A program made the translations under genes and the position numbers. This document shows positions 53,438 through 62,411 of a stretch of DNA of 64,000 nucleotides, in pieces (the first letter of the stretch is position 1; every line of letters begins with the position of its first letter). The notes beneath the pieces are model-generated. The model saw only the letters and a program-made list of their open reading frames with translations, had not been told where the DNA came from and did no database searches. This stretch comes from Planctomycetota bacterium (lineage in GTDB: Bacteria > Planctomycetota > B15-G4), in the NCBI GenBank assembly GCA_021604805.1, contig BQJR01000005.1, forward strand, positions 150,855 through 214,854, in the 5' to 3' direction.

Positions 53438-54439
53438 TCAGCGCGCGGCGCCACGCTCCAGGGCCGCGCGCAGGGCGCGCTTCACGTACACCGGCACCAT
53501 TTCCCGCCTCCAGGCAGGGTCGCCGTCGATGTTCGTGAGCGGATGGCATTGCTTGTAGGCGGCCGCGCCCAGCTCCTCGAAGAGCGTTTCGTCGGGCGCG
53601 CGACCGGCGGCGAGCTCGGTGACCTTGTTGAGTCGTACCGGGCTGCTGGCCAGGGCCGAGACCACGATGTCCAGGTCGGCGAGCTTGCCGTCGACGAGTC
53701 GGAAACCGGCTGCCACCGAGAGGCGCGGGAAGTCGATCGAGTCGCGCGGGCGCAACTTGGCGTAGGCCGCGTGATGGCCGGCGGGCGGCGCGGGGACGCG
53801 CACGTGCGTGAGCAACTCGTCGCTCTCGAGCTGCTTGTTGAAGACGCCGTCGCGCACGTAGAAGTCGGACACCAACATGCGACGTTCGCCGCGCGCCGCC
53901 GACACGAGCGTGAGTTCCGCGCCGAGCAAACTGAGCACGGGCGCGCTGTCGTTGCTCGCGGCGGCCACGCAACGCTTGCCCTTCTTCACCACGTGACACG
54001 CGCTGCCATCTTTCTTGAGGCAGTAGCCGAGCGACTCGCGCCAGAAGTGCGATTGGTTGATGTACACGCAGCGCGTGTTGAGACACACGTTGCCGCCGAG
54101 CGTTCCCATGCGTCGGTGATGCGGGCCCGCCACCAAGCCCACGGCTTGCGCGAGGGCGGGGTAGCGCGCGCGCACGAGTTCATGTTCGGCGACGGCTTCG
54201 AGGCTGAGCATCGCACCAAGCTGCAGCGAACCGTCGCTCAGCTCCACGACTTCGGACACGCCCGGCACGCGCGCCAACGAGATCACGTGCGACGCGTCCT
54301 CGATGCCGTGCTTGAGGTTCGGCAGCAAGTCGGTGCCGCCCGCCACGAGCCGCGCTTCGCCGGGATGTTCGGCGAGCAAGGCCAACACGTCGTCGATCGA
54401 TTCGGGTGCGTGGTATTCGAACTTGGGGAGACGCAGCAT
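53438..54439 (-). CDS. Molybdenum hydroxylase FAD subunit, 4-hydroxybenzoyl-CoA reductase beta-like
   Basis: About 333 residues, start ATG at 54437-54439 (MLRLPKFEYH). It has the VAO-type FAD-binding fold: LVAGGTDLLPNLKHG, then GTLGGNVCLNTRC. Between about 120 and 160 is an insert with four Cys (CLNTRC, YCLKK, ACHVV, RCVAA) and VYINQSHFWR. In 4-hydroxybenzoyl-CoA reductase this loop holds an extra [4Fe-4S] cluster found in few other family members. The C-terminal CODH_C domain is present. It forms the last gene of a small-large-medium subunit operon. Confidence 0.85.
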   Translation of the reverse strand: MLRLPKFEYHAPESIDDVLALLAEHPGEARLVAGGTDLLPNLKHGIEDASHVISLARVPGVSEVVELSDGSLQLGAMLSLEAVAEHELVRARYPALAQAVGLVAGPHHRRMGTLGGNVCLNTRCVYINQSHFWRESLGYCLKKDGSACHVVKKGKRCVAAASNDSAPVLSLLGAELTLVSAARGERRMLVSDFYVRDGVFNKQLESDELLTHVRVPAPPAGHHAAYAKLRPRDSIDFPRLSVAAGFRLVDGKLADLDIVVSALASSPVRLNKVTELAAGRAPDETLFEELGAAAYKQCHPLTNIDGDPAWRREMVPVYVKRALRAALERGAAR

Positions 54440-56892
54440 CAGGAAGCGCCTCCGCGCGGGGTGTCGGTGCTCGGCGCAGCGTCGGCCCGCGGTTGCGAAG
54501 TCGCGCCGCCGCTCGACGAGTGCGAGGTCGCGCCACCCGCGCCGTCCAGCGCGCCTTGTTCGCGCAGCGCTTTCAGCACGCGACCGGGGCTGTAGGGCAG
54601 CTTCGTGAGCCACACGCCACAGGCGTCGTAGACCGCGTTCGCGATGGCGGGCAGCGAGCCGTGCAGCGGACCTTCGCCGGCTTCCTTCGCGCCGTACGGG
54701 CCTTCGGGGTCGATCGATTCCACGATGTGCGCTTCGAGTTCGGGCGTGTCGAGCGAGGTCGGGATCGTGTACTCGAGCAGGCTCGGCCGGATGTGCAAAC
54801 CCGACTCGGGCAGCTCGCCGCCGTACACCTCGTGCGACTCGAGCAACGCTTCGGCCACGCCCATGTACGTGCTGCCTTCCACCTGGCCTTCGACCTGCAC
54901 GGGCGAGATCGCGCGACCGCAATCGTGCGCGATCCACACTTTGTGCACGGTGATCTCGCCGGTTTCAGGATCGAGTTCGACCTCGGCCACGTGCGCCGTG
55001 AACGAGTAAGCGGGCGACGCACCGATCGTGCCGCCGCGGTAGTCGCCGCCGCGATCCGGCGTGTTGTAGGAACCGCTCGCTGAGAGCGACTCGAACTTGG
55101 ACTCGGCGAGAATGAACGCGTCGCGGGAGGACATGCGCGCGTCGCCGTTCTGCGAGTCGAAGGCTTCGCCGTCGGCGAGCATGACTTGCTTGGCGGGAAT
55201 ACCGAGCTTCTCGCCGACCGCTTCTTGCACGAGCTTGCGCAACTTACGGCCCGCGTCGATGGCGGCGTTGCCGGCCATCATCGTGATGCGGCTGCTGTAC
55301 GCGCCGAGGTCCACGGGGCAGGTGTCGCTGTCGGCGGCCGTCACGCGCACCTGGTCGAGACGCAAGCCGAGTTCCTCGGCCACGATCGTCGCAACAAGTG
55401 ACGTGCAACCTTGACCGATGTCGCTCGTGCCGGTGAACACGTTGGCGAGGCCGCTGCGGTCGAGCCGCACCATGATCCCCGACTGCGGCATGTCGTTCGG
55501 ATACACCGCGTAGTTCGTGCCCGAGATGTACATCGAGCCGGCCACGCCGATGCCGCGCCACTTGGGCAACTTGCCGCGCTTGGCCTTCCAGTCGCTGGCT
55601 TTCTCCACGGCGTCCAAGCACTGCATGAAGCCGTTGCTCGTGACGGTCTGCCCGTTCACGGTGTCGACGTTCTCGCCCTGCCAGTTGATGCGCCGGAACT
55701 CGATCGGGTCGATGCCGAGCTTGGTCGCCAAGCGGTCGAGTTGGATCTCGAGTGCGAAGCGCGGCTGCACCGATCCGTGCCCGCGCTTGGGGCCACACGG
55801 CGGCTTGTTCGTGAACACGCGCGTGCTGTCGAAACGATACGTGGGGAAGTGACACGGCCCGCAGAGCAGCTGCCCGGCGTAGTAGGTGGTCACGAGCCCG
55901 AAGCTGCTGTACGCGCCGCCGTCGATGAGGATCTTGCTGTCCACGGCCGTGATCTTGCCCGCGTCGTCGCAACCGGTGCGGAAGTGCATCTGCATCGGGT
56001 GACGCCCGCGGTGCGTGTAGAAGGTCTCTTCGCGCGTGAGCAGGAACTTCACCGGGCGGCCGGTCTTCATCGCGAGTTTGGCCGCGCAGAACTCGAGCGC
56101 GAAGGGATCCGACTTGCCGCCGAACGCGCCGCCGAGATACGGCTGGATCACGCGGATGCGGTGCGCCGGCAACTCGAGCACCGCCGCGAGCGAGCGATGC
56201 ACGTAGTGCGGAATCTGTGTCGACGACCAGAGCGTGAGCACGCCGTCGCCCGACAAACGCGCCACCGCGCAATGCGGCTCGATCGGCGCGTGCGCGGTGC
56301 CGTGGAACTCGTAGTCGTCCTCGATCATGTGCGGCGACTTGTCGAGCTCGCTGTCGACCTCACCGAACTCGAGGCGCACGTGCTTGCTGATGTTGCCCTT
56401 GCGGTTGTCGGGGTGGATCGGCGGCTCGTGACGCTCGGCGGCTTCGGCCGGATCGAGGTAGGTGTGCAGGTCTTCGTACTCGACCTCGATCAGCTTCAGC
56501 GCGGCGTTCGCCGTGTCTTCATCCACGGCGGCCACGGCAGCGACCTCGTCGCCCACAAAGCGCACTTTGCCGACAGCCAAAGCGTTTTCGTCGGGTGTCC
56601 AGGGGATCACGCCGTACTTCACGGGCAGCTCTTCGCCGACCAGGACCGCGTGCACGCCGGGCAGCGCGAGCGCCTTGTCGCAATGGATCGACTTGATCAA
56701 CGCGTGCGGTTTCGTGCTGCGCAGGAACTTGGCGTGCAGCATGCCGGGCAGCGCGATGTCGTCGGTGTACACGGCGGCGCCGGTGGCGACGGCCATCGAG
56801 TCGACCTTGCGCGCGCGCTTGCCGACGCGCGTGAAGTCACCGTGCGGCGCGTCGGGACCGTGGGTGCGATTGATCACCTTGCGCTCGTTCAC
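54439..56892 (-). CDS. Molybdenum hydroxylase large (Mo-cofactor) subunit, HcrA-like
   Basis: 817 residues from GTG 56892, whose codon overlaps the small-subunit stop (GTGA). This subunit of the xanthine oxidase family binds the molybdopterin cofactor. Seen: an N-terminal ald_xan_dh domain (VDSMAVATGAAVYTDDIALPGML), the Q-loop region, GGAFGGKSD for the cofactor, RPVKFLLTREE, GxGCTSLVAT, and the C-terminal GAKEAGEGPLHG with the conserved catalytic Glu. The final ~45 residues are a low-complexity Ser/Gly/Ala tail outside the fold. Together with its neighbours it resembles the hcrCAB set for reductive dehydroxylation of 4-hydroxybenzoyl-CoA, but oxidation of another N-heterocycle or aromatic cannot be excluded. 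Confidence 0.87.
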   Translation of the reverse strand: MNERKVINRTHGPDAPHGDFTRVGKRARKVDSMAVATGAAVYTDDIALPGMLHAKFLRSTKPHALIKSIHCDKALALPGVHAVLVGEELPVKYGVIPWTPDENALAVGKVRFVGDEVAAVAAVDEDTANAALKLIEVEYEDLHTYLDPAEAAERHEPPIHPDNRKGNISKHVRLEFGEVDSELDKSPHMIEDDYEFHGTAHAPIEPHCAVARLSGDGVLTLWSSTQIPHYVHRSLAAVLELPAHRIRVIQPYLGGAFGGKSDPFALEFCAAKLAMKTGRPVKFLLTREETFYTHRGRHPMQMHFRTGCDDAGKITAVDSKILIDGGAYSSFGLVTTYYAGQLLCGPCHFPTYRFDSTRVFTNKPPCGPKRGHGSVQPRFALEIQLDRLATKLGIDPIEFRRINWQGENVDTVNGQTVTSNGFMQCLDAVEKASDWKAKRGKLPKWRGIGVAGSMYISGTNYAVYPNDMPQSGIMVRLDRSGLANVFTGTSDIGQGCTSLVATIVAEELGLRLDQVRVTAADSDTCPVDLGAYSSRITMMAGNAAIDAGRKLRKLVQEAVGEKLGIPAKQVMLADGEAFDSQNGDARMSSRDAFILAESKFESLSASGSYNTPDRGGDYRGGTIGASPAYSFTAHVAEVELDPETGEITVHKVWIAHDCGRAISPVQVEGQVEGSTYMGVAEALLESHEVYGGELPESGLHIRPSLLEYTIPTSLDTPELEAHIVESIDPEGPYGAKEAGEGPLHGSLPAIANAVYDACGVWLTKLPYSPGRVLKALREQGALDGAGGATSHSSSGGATSQPRADAAPSTDTPRGGAS

Positions 56893-57458
56893 GACGGTTG
56901 CGCTCCGCGATCCGAGCCCGCGCCACCACCCGCGCCGCCGCCCGCGCCGCTGCCCGCGCCGCCGCCCGCGCCGCCGCCGACATCGCCGCGCGTTTCGAGC
57001 TCGCGCTGACACGCGTGCTCGACCGCTTCGTAGATCTTCGTGTACCCAGTGCAGCGGCAGAGGTTCGAGCTGAGCGCGTGCTTGATGTCGTCGCGCGTGG
57101 CGGCCGGGTTCTCGGTGACGAGTTGGCGCGCGGCCATCATCATCCCGGGCTGACAGAAGCCGCACTGCAACGCGCCGGCCGCGTCGAAGCAATCCTGCAC
57201 GACATCGGGACCCTCTGGGCCGACGAGACCTTCGATGGTCGTGACCGATTGGCCGTCGACATCGCCAGCCAGCGTGAGGCAGGACAGCACCGAGCGCCCG
57301 TTCACGTGCAGGGTGCAGGCGCCGCAGTCGCCCTTGTCGCAACCTTGCTTGCTGCCCGTGAGGCCGGCGCGGTAGCGCAGCACCTCGAGCAGCGTCCAGT
57401 GATCGGGGGCCGCGACCTCGACGGCGTCGCCATTGAGTTGGAAACGAAGGGTGCGCAC
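56889..57458 (-). CDS. Molybdenum hydroxylase small 2Fe-2S subunit, HcrC/CoxS-like
   Basis: 189 residues from GTG 57458. Two [2Fe-2S] sites are visible: the plant-ferredoxin type GCDKGDCGACTLHVNGRSVLSC and the helical type CGFCQPGM...CRCTGY. It passes electrons between the Mo site and the FAD subunit. An ATG 20 codons earlier overlaps a TAGAAT -10-like element and would add a non-conserved stretch, so GTG is chosen. The last ~25 residues are a Gly/Ala repeat (GGGAGGG units) not seen in the family. The stop overlaps the start of the large subunit. Confidence 0.87.
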   Translation of the reverse strand: MRTLRFQLNGDAVEVAAPDHWTLLEVLRYRAGLTGSKQGCDKGDCGACTLHVNGRSVLSCLTLAGDVDGQSVTTIEGLVGPEGPDVVQDCFDAAGALQCGFCQPGMMMAARQLVTENPAATRDDIKHALSSNLCRCTGYTKIYEAVEHACQRELETRGDVGGGAGGGAGSGAGGGAGGGAGSDRGAQPS

Positions 57459-57515
57459 GCCGAAAGCCCGGAGATCCGAATCGCGCGGACGCCCTGCGGG
57501 GCCCGTCGAGCGGAG

Positions 57516-57521
57516 CATTCT
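57516..57521 (-). promoter_or_regulatory. Candidate -10 (TAGAAT) for the Mo-hydroxylase operon
   Basis: TAGAAT about 58 nt upstream of the GTG start of the small subunit. It overlaps the alternative ATG, which argues against that codon as the start. Confidence 0.4.
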
Positions 57522-57673
57522 AGCGAGCGGAGTGGGTGCGCGTCACTCGCGAGAGCGCGGGCCTGCCGGGGCAGCGCGAGCGGCCGCTCCGCGAGACGCC
57601 TGCTGGGCGCGCAGCAACTCAGCTGGCACGAGTGCCGGGCGCGCGGCGACTCGGTGCGCGCCCGCGCGGGCGC

Positions 57674-58681
57674 TCAGCCGGCGAGCGCGCGGGTGAGCAG
57701 CGGGAGCGACACGTCGTAGCGGTAGCTGATGCCCATGTGACCGCCGTCGAACTCCTCGTGCGTGACGGTCACGCCGGCCTCGCGCAGCGCCGCGACGAGC
57801 TGGCGCGCGCCGAACTGCAGGTGGAACTCGTCGGCCGTGCCGCAGTCGACGAACACGCAGGCGTAGTCGCGCAACTTGCCGCCCTCCGCCGGCGCACGCT
57901 CCACCGGGTCGTGCTGCAACCAACGCGCCCAGACCTCTTGCCGCAACCGCCCCGTGTGCAACTCGACCGGCAAGTCGATACCCAGCGGCGCGTTCTCATT
58001 CGGCGAATAACAAGCCGCCATGCAAAGCGCATTCATCGCCAGGAACAGCGGCGTGCTCTTCTTCTGCGCAGCCTCGAAGTGCGCCACGAAAGCCTCCACG
58101 CCGCCGAGCCGTTCGAGCTGCGTGAGCAACTTGGGGAAGTCGGGTTTGTAGCCGAGCTCGAAGTACGCGTCGCCTGATTGACAGGCCAAGCCCGAGAAGT
58201 CCTCGGGTCGCGCCCATGCCAAGTTGAGTGACGCGAAACCGCCGGAACTCTTGCCCATCAAACCGCGGCGTTCGCGCCGCAAGCCCACGCCGCACTCGCG
58301 CTGCACGGCGGGCAGCAACTCGTCGAGCACATGGTCTTGGTAGCGACCGATGGCGGACGAGTTCATGTACTGACTGCCGCCGAGGCGCGTGAAGCCGTCG
58401 GGGAAAGCGAAGGCGCACGGCGCGACCGCGTCGGCAGCGAGCAGCGCTTCGTAACGCTCGGTGAAGCTCGGATCCCAAGGCGTGCCGACCAGGTTGTTGC
58501 GCCCGTTGCCGCCGTAGCCCGCGAGCACGAGCACCAAGGGCAACTCCTCGCGCGCGCCGCCGGGCCAGCAGTCTTCGGGCGGCAAGTAAACAGGAAGCGC
58601 GCGGCGCGTCGGGTCACCCAACGGGTTCCCGCGCAACACCTCGGACTCGACGATCAGCTCTCGGACTTCACCTCGCAACAT
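57674..58681 (-). CDS. Esterase D-like alpha/beta hydrolase
   Basis: 335 residues. The nucleophile elbow is G-K-S-S-G (RGLMGKSSGGFAS), followed by the acid in DCGTADEFH and the His in FDGGHMGISYRYD, completing a Ser-Asp-His triad with the typical order. An early LPLVLVLAGYGGNG strand forms the oxyanion region. The fold resembles the esterase D / mycolyltransferase group; there is no signal peptide, so it is cytoplasmic. The ATG at 58681 follows TAAGCT by 7 nt, again leaderless. The substrate is unknown. Confidence 0.82.
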   Translation of the reverse strand: MLRGEVRELIVESEVLRGNPLGDPTRRALPVYLPPEDCWPGGAREELPLVLVLAGYGGNGRNNLVGTPWDPSFTERYEALLAADAVAPCAFAFPDGFTRLGGSQYMNSSAIGRYQDHVLDELLPAVQRECGVGLRRERRGLMGKSSGGFASLNLAWARPEDFSGLACQSGDAYFELGYKPDFPKLLTQLERLGGVEAFVAHFEAAQKKSTPLFLAMNALCMAACYSPNENAPLGIDLPVELHTGRLRQEVWARWLQHDPVERAPAEGGKLRDYACVFVDCGTADEFHLQFGARQLVAALREAGVTVTHEEFDGGHMGISYRYDVSLPLLTRALAG

Positions 58682-58688
58682 GGCGCGG

Positions 58689-58694
58689 AGCTTA
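58689..58694 (-). promoter_or_regulatory. -10 element TAAGCT, leaderless esterase start
   Basis: TAAGCT followed by 7 nt and the ATG. The same hexamer precedes the LON gene. Confidence 0.5.
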
Positions 58695-58911
58695 GCAAGC
58701 CATCGCGTGCGACGCGGCGACGAGGTCGCGAGGCTGCACGCCGAGTGCGCAGCGCCCGCGCGCCCGCACCCGAGCGACCGCGCCGACGTCGCTCACCCAC
58801 TGCCCCGTTTTCGTGGCCGGGTGTATGGTGGCCGAGCCGGCAGGGAATCTCGGGTCGCCCGCCGCGCTCTTGTGTTTCGTCGACCCGAGTGTCGTTCGGG
58901 AGTGTGTCGCC

Positions 58912-59127
58912 ATGCCAGAGAACGGGCGCGTGAAGTGGTTCAGTGACAGCAAGGGTTACGGTTTCATCGAAGTCGAAGGGCGCACGAAGGATGTGTTCGT
59001 GCACTACAGCGACATCGAAGGCGATGGCTTCCGAACCTTGCCCGAAGGCGTAGAAGTACAGTTCGATGTCGAGAGCGGCAGCCAAGGCGATCGCGCCCGC
59101 GCCGTCACCAAAATGGAGACTGCCTGA
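58912..59127 (+). CDS. Cold-shock-domain protein
   Basis: 71 residues, a complete CSD protein. The RNA-binding motifs RNP1 (KGYGFIEVEG) and RNP2 (DVFVHYSDI) are present, starting from GRVKWFSDSKG. Such proteins bind single-stranded RNA or DNA and act as RNA chaperones. The ATG is 85 nt downstream of a TATGGT (58824-58829), so a long leader, which is usual for cold-shock genes, is possible. The rhodanese gene follows after 2 bp and is likely in the same transcript. Confidence 0.94.
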   Translation: MPENGRVKWFSDSKGYGFIEVEGRTKDVFVHYSDIEGDGFRTLPEGVEVQFDVESGSQGDRARAVTKMETA

Positions 59128-59129
59128 AC

Positions 59130-59549
59130 ATGACGATCCGATCGGTCGAGCCGCCCGAGGCCCAGCAAGAGATGACGAGCGGGGGAGCCCACGTGTTCCT
59201 CGACGTGCGCACGGTGGCGGAGTTCGACGCGGGACATCCCGCCGGCTCACTCAACATCCCGTGGGCGCTGATGGGCCCGACCGGCATGGCACCCAACCCC
59301 GACTTCCTGGCCACGGTGCAGAAGCACGTGCCCGCCGACGCGACCGTGTACGTGTCCTGCAAGATGGGCGGTCGCTCGATGCACGCCTGCCAGCAGATGG
59401 AAGCCGCCGGCTACGCCAACCTGATCAACATCGACGGCGGCTACGGCGGGCGCCCCGACCCGAACGGCGGCCCGGGCGTGAAGGGTTGGGCCGACGCGGG
59501 CTTGCCGGTCGAGAACAACGGGTCGACCTACGAAACGCTGAAGGGCTGA
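59130..59549 (+). CDS. Single-domain rhodanese
   Basis: 139 residues. The rhodanese fold is seen from VFLDVRTVAEFDAGHPAGSLNIP to the active-site loop VSCKMGGRS with C77, where CxxGxR is the typical persulfide loop, and ends with NIDGGYGG. These proteins carry sulfane sulfur; the exact acceptor is unknown. It is complete for the single-domain class, with a short C-terminal extension. It starts 2 bp after the cold-shock gene. Confidence 0.92.
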   Translation: MTIRSVEPPEAQQEMTSGGAHVFLDVRTVAEFDAGHPAGSLNIPWALMGPTGMAPNPDFLATVQKHVPADATVYVSCKMGGRSMHACQQMEAAGYANLINIDGGYGGRPDPNGGPGVKGWADAGLPVENNGSTYETLKG

Positions 59550-59619
59550 GGCCGCGCTGCCGCAGACCGCGCTCGCAGCGCCGTGCATCCGCGCGCCGCC
59601 CACGAGCGAAGACACTGTC

Positions 59620-60075
59620 ATGAAACGCTTCGTGTTCGCAGCTGCGCTGCTCGTGGTCCTGTTCGCGAGCGGCGTCCTCGGTTGCAGCAGTGTCGCAGGA
59701 GGTCTCGTGAACGATCGGCTCAAAGACTGCCCCAGTAGCCCGAACTGCGTCTGCTCGACCGACTCGAATCAGGCGCGTCAGATCGCGCCGCTCGACTTGG
59801 GCGCCCACGCCGAAGCCGGTTGGGACAAGCTCGTGCAAGTGCTCGCCAACTTGGAGCGCACGCACATCGCCTCGCGCGACTCGCAGTACGTGCACGCCGT
59901 GGTCACCTCGCGCCTGCTGCGCTTTCGCGACGATCTCGAGCTCAGGTTCGATCGCGACGCAGGCGTGGCGCAGGTCCGCTCGGCATCGCGGATGGGCTAC
60001 AGCGACTTGGGCGTGAACCGACAGCGCGTCGAGGAGCTACGCACGCGCCTCGCGGCCGCGCTGGCCGAGAAGTGA
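59620..60075 (+). CDS. DUF1499 lipoprotein
   Basis: 151 residues. The signal sequence ends GVLGCSSV, a lipoprotein site. DUF1499 features follow: CPSSPNCVCST, IAPL, the central VHAVVTSRLLRFRDDLELRFD, and the C-terminal VRSASRMGYSDLGVNRQRVEELR. Members are small envelope proteins of unknown function. It is preceded by a 70-bp gap after the rhodanese gene, on the same strand. Confidence 0.88.
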   Translation: MKRFVFAAALLVVLFASGVLGCSSVAGGLVNDRLKDCPSSPNCVCSTDSNQARQIAPLDLGAHAEAGWDKLVQVLANLERTHIASRDSQYVHAVVTSRLLRFRDDLELRFDRDAGVAQVRSASRMGYSDLGVNRQRVEELRTRLAAALAEK

Positions 60076-60140
60076 GCGCTCAAACCGGCGCGCTAGGGCG
60101 CGGGTCGCACCACGGGAACTCCTCCGAGAGCTGCGCGGGA

Positions 60141-62252
60141 TCAGCTCGCCAAGGCTGACGCCAAGGCGTCGACCTCGTGCACGGGCGCTTCGCAGTGCGT
60201 GCCGCGACACGGGTACGCGGTGGCTTTCCCATCGGCCGACGCCTTGTGCGCGAGCGGCGCGTAGCGTTCGGCTCGTTCGCCCTCGAGGCCGCCGGCAGGA
60301 ACGCGCGCGAGCGTGACCGTGGGTTCGGGTTGACGCAGCGTGAGCGCGGCGAGATCGCTGGCGCCGTCGCCGTCGGCGAGCACGACCACGCGGCCGCCGC
60401 CGTGTGCGCGGATGAGCGCGAGCAACATGCGTGCGAAGGCCATGGGTGCGGCGCGCACGAGCGGTTCGCAGGTGGCGAAGGCGCGGTCGGCGCGTTCGCG
60501 GAGCTCGTCGTCACCAGTGAGTTCGTGGAGGCGCACGAGCACTTCGAGCATCACGCCGTTGCTCGACGGCAACGCGCCGTCTTGCAGATCACGCGGGCGC
60601 GCGACCAACTGCTCGTGATCGTCGCTGGTGAAGAACCAGCCGGCGCGCTCGGGATCGGCGAAGTGCGTGTTCGCCACATCGACCAGTGAGAGCGCTTCGT
60701 CGACCCAAGTGAGATCGCCGTCGGCGGCGTAGAGATCGAGCAAGCCGTTGGCGAGGTAGGCGTAGTCGGCGAGCGTGGCGTTCAAGTGCGCCTTGCCGTG
60801 ACGCGCGGTGGCGAGCAAGCGACGGCCGTCGGGGCGCAAGGTGCTGAGACAGAAACGCGCCGCATTCTGCGCGCACTCGAGGAAGCGCGGCTCGTCGAGC
60901 ACGGACGCGGTTTGCGCGAGCGCGCCGATCATCAAGCCGTTCCAGGCCGCGAGGATCTTGTCGTCGGTGCCGGGGTGCACGCGTTGCTCGCGGTGTTCGA
61001 AGAGCTTCGCGCGCATGGGCTCGGCGTGCGCGTGCATCGCGTCGACCGACATGCCGAGTTCCGCGGCGAGTTCGGTGTCGGGCTTCGGGCGGTGCAACAC
61101 CCACGCGTGACCCTCGAAGGTCTCGCTCTTGCCGAGCCCCCAATAGATGTCGACGAACTTGGCTTCCTTCTTACCGACGAGCTTGAGCACCTCGTCGCGC
61201 TGCCAGACGAAGAAGCGGCCCTCTTCGCCTTCGCTGTCGGCGTCTTGCGTGGAGTAGAGGCCGCCGTCGCTGCCGACCATCTCGCGCAACACCCACTCGC
61301 AGCACTCGCGGGCCGTGCGCGCAAAGTCCTCGCGGCCGGTGATGCGGTGCGCCTCGAGCAGCGCGGGCACGATCAACGCGTTGTCGTAGAGCATCTTCTC
61401 GAAGTGCGGGACGAGCCACTCGCCGTCGGTGCTGTAGCGCGCGAAGCCGCCGCCGAGTTGGTCGTAGATGCCGCCGCGCTGCATGCAGTCGAGCGTGTGC
61501 ACGCCGCGCTGCAAGACTTCGGGGTCGCCGGTGGCGAGGAACTGGCGCAGGCACAAGCGGATGTCGTCGGCGTGGGGGAACTTGGGTGGGCCACCGAAGC
61601 CGCCGTCGCGCGAGTCGTACACGTTGGCGAGTTGTTCCATGGCGGCGTCGAGCAAGTCGAGGCGCGGACGTTCCACGTCGGGCCCGAGCTGCGGCAAGTG
61701 CTCGCTGGTGAGCACCATGCGCTCCACGTGCTCCACGACCTTGTCGGCCTGCTTCGTGACCTGCTCACGCTGCGTGGACCAAGCGGTGGAGAGTGAGCCG
61801 AGCACCTGCATGAAAGCCGGCTGCCCGTAGCGCGCGTTCGGCGGGAAGTAAGTGCCCGCATAGAACGGTTTGAGTTCCGGAGTGAGAAACACACTCATAG
61901 GCCAACCGCCGTGCCCGCTGAGCACTTGAGTGGCTTTCATGTAGACGTCATCGAGATCCGGACGCTCCTCGCGGTCGACCTTGATCGACACGAAGTGCTC
62001 CTTGAGGAACTCGGCCACGTGGGTGTTCTCGAAGGACTCGCGCTCCATCACGTGGCACCAATGGCAAGCCGAGTACCCGATGCTCAGGAAGATCGGCTTC
62101 TCTTCCTCGCGCGCCTTGGCCAGCGCCTCTTCACCCCACGGATACCAGTCCACGGGGTTGTGCTGGTGCTGCAGCAGATAAGGAGAGGTCTCGCTGGCGA
62201 GACGGTTGGTGGGCGCGTCGGAAGCGTGGGAGTCTGCGCTGTGGGTGGACAT
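60141..62252 (-). CDS. DUF255 thioredoxin-domain protein (YyaL/SPATA20-like)
   Basis: 703 residues from ATG 62252. The N-terminal ~170 residues are the DUF255 thioredoxin-like domain: RLASETSPYLLQHQHNPVDWYPWGEEAL, then the C63-H-W-C66 redox site (SACHWCHVME), NFVSIKVDREERPD and GGWPMSVFLTP. The rest is an (alpha/alpha)6-type barrel as in glycan epimerases (GGFGGPPKFPH, GGIYDQLGGGFARYS, HFEKMLYDNA, DDKILAAWNGLMI). The family is widespread, with unclear function. The ORF is intact and normal in length. Confidence 0.93.
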   Translation of the reverse strand: MSTHSADSHASDAPTNRLASETSPYLLQHQHNPVDWYPWGEEALAKAREEEKPIFLSIGYSACHWCHVMERESFENTHVAEFLKEHFVSIKVDREERPDLDDVYMKATQVLSGHGGWPMSVFLTPELKPFYAGTYFPPNARYGQPAFMQVLGSLSTAWSTQREQVTKQADKVVEHVERMVLTSEHLPQLGPDVERPRLDLLDAAMEQLANVYDSRDGGFGGPPKFPHADDIRLCLRQFLATGDPEVLQRGVHTLDCMQRGGIYDQLGGGFARYSTDGEWLVPHFEKMLYDNALIVPALLEAHRITGREDFARTARECCEWVLREMVGSDGGLYSTQDADSEGEEGRFFVWQRDEVLKLVGKKEAKFVDIYWGLGKSETFEGHAWVLHRPKPDTELAAELGMSVDAMHAHAEPMRAKLFEHREQRVHPGTDDKILAAWNGLMIGALAQTASVLDEPRFLECAQNAARFCLSTLRPDGRRLLATARHGKAHLNATLADYAYLANGLLDLYAADGDLTWVDEALSLVDVANTHFADPERAGWFFTSDDHEQLVARPRDLQDGALPSSNGVMLEVLVRLHELTGDDELRERADRAFATCEPLVRAAPMAFARMLLALIRAHGGGRVVVLADGDGASDLAALTLRQPEPTVTLARVPAGGLEGERAERYAPLAHKASADGKATAYPCRGTHCEAPVHEVDALASALAS

Positions 62253-62292
62253 GGCAGCGATTGTGACATCTGCAAGGGGTCCCGCGCGATGC

Positions 62293-62337
62293 GGGTAGCG
62301 CGGGTGGCGCGGGTAGCGCGGGTAGCGCGGGTAGCGC
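62293..62337 (+). repeat. Tandem repeat, five 9-bp units
   Basis: Five head-to-tail copies of GGGTAGCGC (the second is GGGTGGCGC) lie between the starts of the DUF255 gene and the integron integrase gene, just ahead of a GCGGCGG tract. Such a low-complexity block in a promoter region could vary in copy number. Confidence 0.85.
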
Positions 62338-62411
62338 GGCGGCGGTGTGCCGCGCGGGTGGATCGCGGATGTCACGCGCTCAACGGCTCGCCGTCGAGCA
62401 CGTGCGCCACC

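Noticed and set aside
57518..57518. ATG as start of the small Mo-hydroxylase subunit
   Set aside because: It overlaps a TAGAAT -10-like element and adds 20 non-conserved residues; GTG at 57458 fits the family start.
57655..57675. Perfect palindrome GCGCCCGCGCGGGCGC beyond the esterase stop
   Set aside because: It has no loop and is a simple GC alternation; it is not supported as a terminator or binding site.
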